Shown piece after piece: positions 58,561 through 59,300 of a stretch of DNA of 59,300 nucleotides. Within the stretch, counting starts at the first letter, position 1. Every line of letters begins with the position of its first letter. The notes under the pieces were generated by a model. That model ran no database searches. It saw only the letters and a list, made by a program, of their open reading frames with translations, and was not told where the DNA came from. Position numbers and translations under genes: made by a program. This DNA comes from Rhizobium mongolense USDA 1844 (GTDB lineage Bacteria; Pseudomonadota; Alphaproteobacteria; Rhizobiales; Rhizobiaceae): positions 1 through 59,300 of the forward strand of contig NZ_ATTQ01000027.1 of the NCBI RefSeq assembly GCF_000419765.1, written 5' to 3'.

Positions 58561-59300
58561 ATGGCTGCTAAAGAAGTCAAATTCCACGGCGACGCGCGTG
58601 ACCGCATGCTGCGCGGAGTCGACGTGCTTGCCAACGCGGTGAAGGTGACGCTCGGTCCGAAGGGCCGTAACGTCGTGATCGACAAGTCCTTCGGCGCGCC
58701 GCGCATCACCAAGGACGGTGTTTCGGTTGCTAAGGAAATCGAACTTGAGGACAAGTTCGAAAACATGGGCGCGCAGATGCTGCGCGAAGTCGCGTCGAAG
58801 ACCAGCGACGTTGCCGGCGACGGCACGACGACGGCGACCGTTCTTGCCCAGGCGATCGTTCGCGAAGGCGCCAAGGCCGTTGCTGCCGGCATGAACCCGA
58901 TGGACCTGAAGCGGGGTATCGATCTTGCTGTCGATGCCGTCGTCAAGGAACTGAAGAACAAAGCCCGCAAGATCTCCAATAATGCCGAAATCGCCCAGGT
59001 CGGATCGATCTCCGCCAACGGGGATGCCGAAATCGGCAGTTTCCTTGCTGAAGCCATGCAGAAGGTCGGCAATGAAGGCGTCATCACCGTCGAAGAAGCC
59101 AAGACCGCCGAAACCGAACTCGAAGTCGTCGAAGGCATGCAGTTTGACCGCGGCTACCTGTCACCGTACTTCGTTACCAATCAGGACAAGATGCGGGTCG
59201 AGCTCGAGGATCCCTATGTTCTCATCCACGAGAAGAAGCTCTCGAACCTGCAGTCGATGCTTCCGGTTCTCGAAGCCGTCGTGCAATCGGGCAAGCCGCT
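58561..59300 (+). CDS. groEL: Chaperonin GroEL (5' part, cut by window end)
   Basis: The 60-kDa chaperonin that folds proteins together with GroES. The first 246 codons are visible: MAAKEVKFHGDARDRMLRGV, the ATP-binding TLGPKGRNVVIDKSFG (about 30-45) and the hydrolysis loop DVAGDGTTTATVLAQA (about 82-97). Next come VGNEGVITVEEAKT and the start of the apical domain (FDRGYLSPYFVTNQDKM). GGAGG sits about ten bases before ATG 58561. The rest lies beyond 59300. Confidence 0.98.
   Translation, partial: MAAKEVKFHGDARDRMLRGVDVLANAVKVTLGPKGRNVVIDKSFGAPRITKDGVSVAKEIELEDKFENMGAQMLREVASKTSDVAGDGTTTATVLAQAIVREGAKAVAAGMNPMDLKRGIDLAVDAVVKELKNKARKISNNAEIAQVGSISANGDAEIGSFLAEAMQKVGNEGVITVEEAKTAETELEVVEGMQFDRGYLSPYFVTNQDKMRVELEDPYVLIHEKKLSNLQSMLPVLEAVVQSGKP

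Noticed and set aside
1..59300. CRISPR arrays, tRNA or rRNA genes, prophage or conjugation genes
   Set aside because: No spaced short repeats, tRNA-like cloverleaf ends, rRNA sequence or phage/conjugation proteins were noticed on either strand.

Overview
The window looks like chromosomal or chromid DNA of a Rhizobiaceae bacterium (Rhizobium/Agrobacterium/Sinorhizobium group). The evidence is GC-rich coding sequence with sharply AT-rich intergenic stretches, a set of succinoglycan-type exo genes in the Sinorhizobium order, an ExoX/PsiA-type EPS repressor, a DUF982 protein, a CIRCE-controlled groESL operon, and many alpha-proteobacterial small hypothetical genes.

Layout. 1-500: 3' end of an oligopeptide-type ABC ATPase. 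500-7200: sparsely coding accessory/stress region with small hypotheticals, an HD-domain protein, a membrane-anchored DUF883-like protein, a two-gene set of tiny hydrophilic proteins, an SDR and an LLM flavin oxidoreductase. Three sites of the form GGAAC-N16-nGTT there look like promoters of the alpha-proteobacterial general-stress sigma factor EcfG/RpoE2. 7300: decayed IS630-type transposase tail. 7.8-40.6 kb: a large exopolysaccharide locus. 40.8-45.7 kb: three flavoenzymes (LhgO-like, GMC, FAD/NAD(P)). 46.0-47.5: DegP/HtrA protease. 47.8-48.7: RES/Xre toxin-antitoxin pair. 48.7-55.1: leucine/isovalerate degradation operon (ivd-mccB-mccA-hmgL-liuC). 55.4-56.7: 2-hydroxyacid dehydrogenase whose 3' end carries a 223-bp tandem duplication. 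56.9-59.3: small protein, hsp20, CIRCE, groES, groEL (cut by the window end).

How the EPS genes work together. ExoY would start the repeat unit on undecaprenyl phosphate. ExoA, ExoL, ExoM and ExoO extend it as in succinoglycan. An ExoT-like flippase exports it, ExoQ polymerises it, ExoP (tyrosine autokinase co-polymerase) and ExoF (outer-membrane export protein) handle chain length and export, and the GH16 glycanase ExoK trims it. The usual side-chain and decoration genes exoU, exoV, exoW, exoH and exoN are not here, and exoZ is a pseudogene. In their place are a GT2, a GT8, two intact acyltransferases and a nucleotide-sugar pathway: glucose-1-phosphate cytidylyltransferase, an RfbC-type epimerase, a TylCIII/NovU-type C-methyltransferase, an SDR epimerase, a class III aminotransferase, a DRL/SAF oxidoreductase and a DUF4910 aminopeptidase-like protein. 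My reading is a succinoglycan-like backbone carrying an unusual, probably branched (C-methylated) CDP-deoxysugar; this polymer is the best candidate for something undescribed. No CDP-glucose 4,6-dehydratase is present, so that step must be encoded elsewhere. A second, catalytically degenerate ExoY paralogue lies divergent to the ExoX-like repressor, with an orphan 309-aa protein on its other side.
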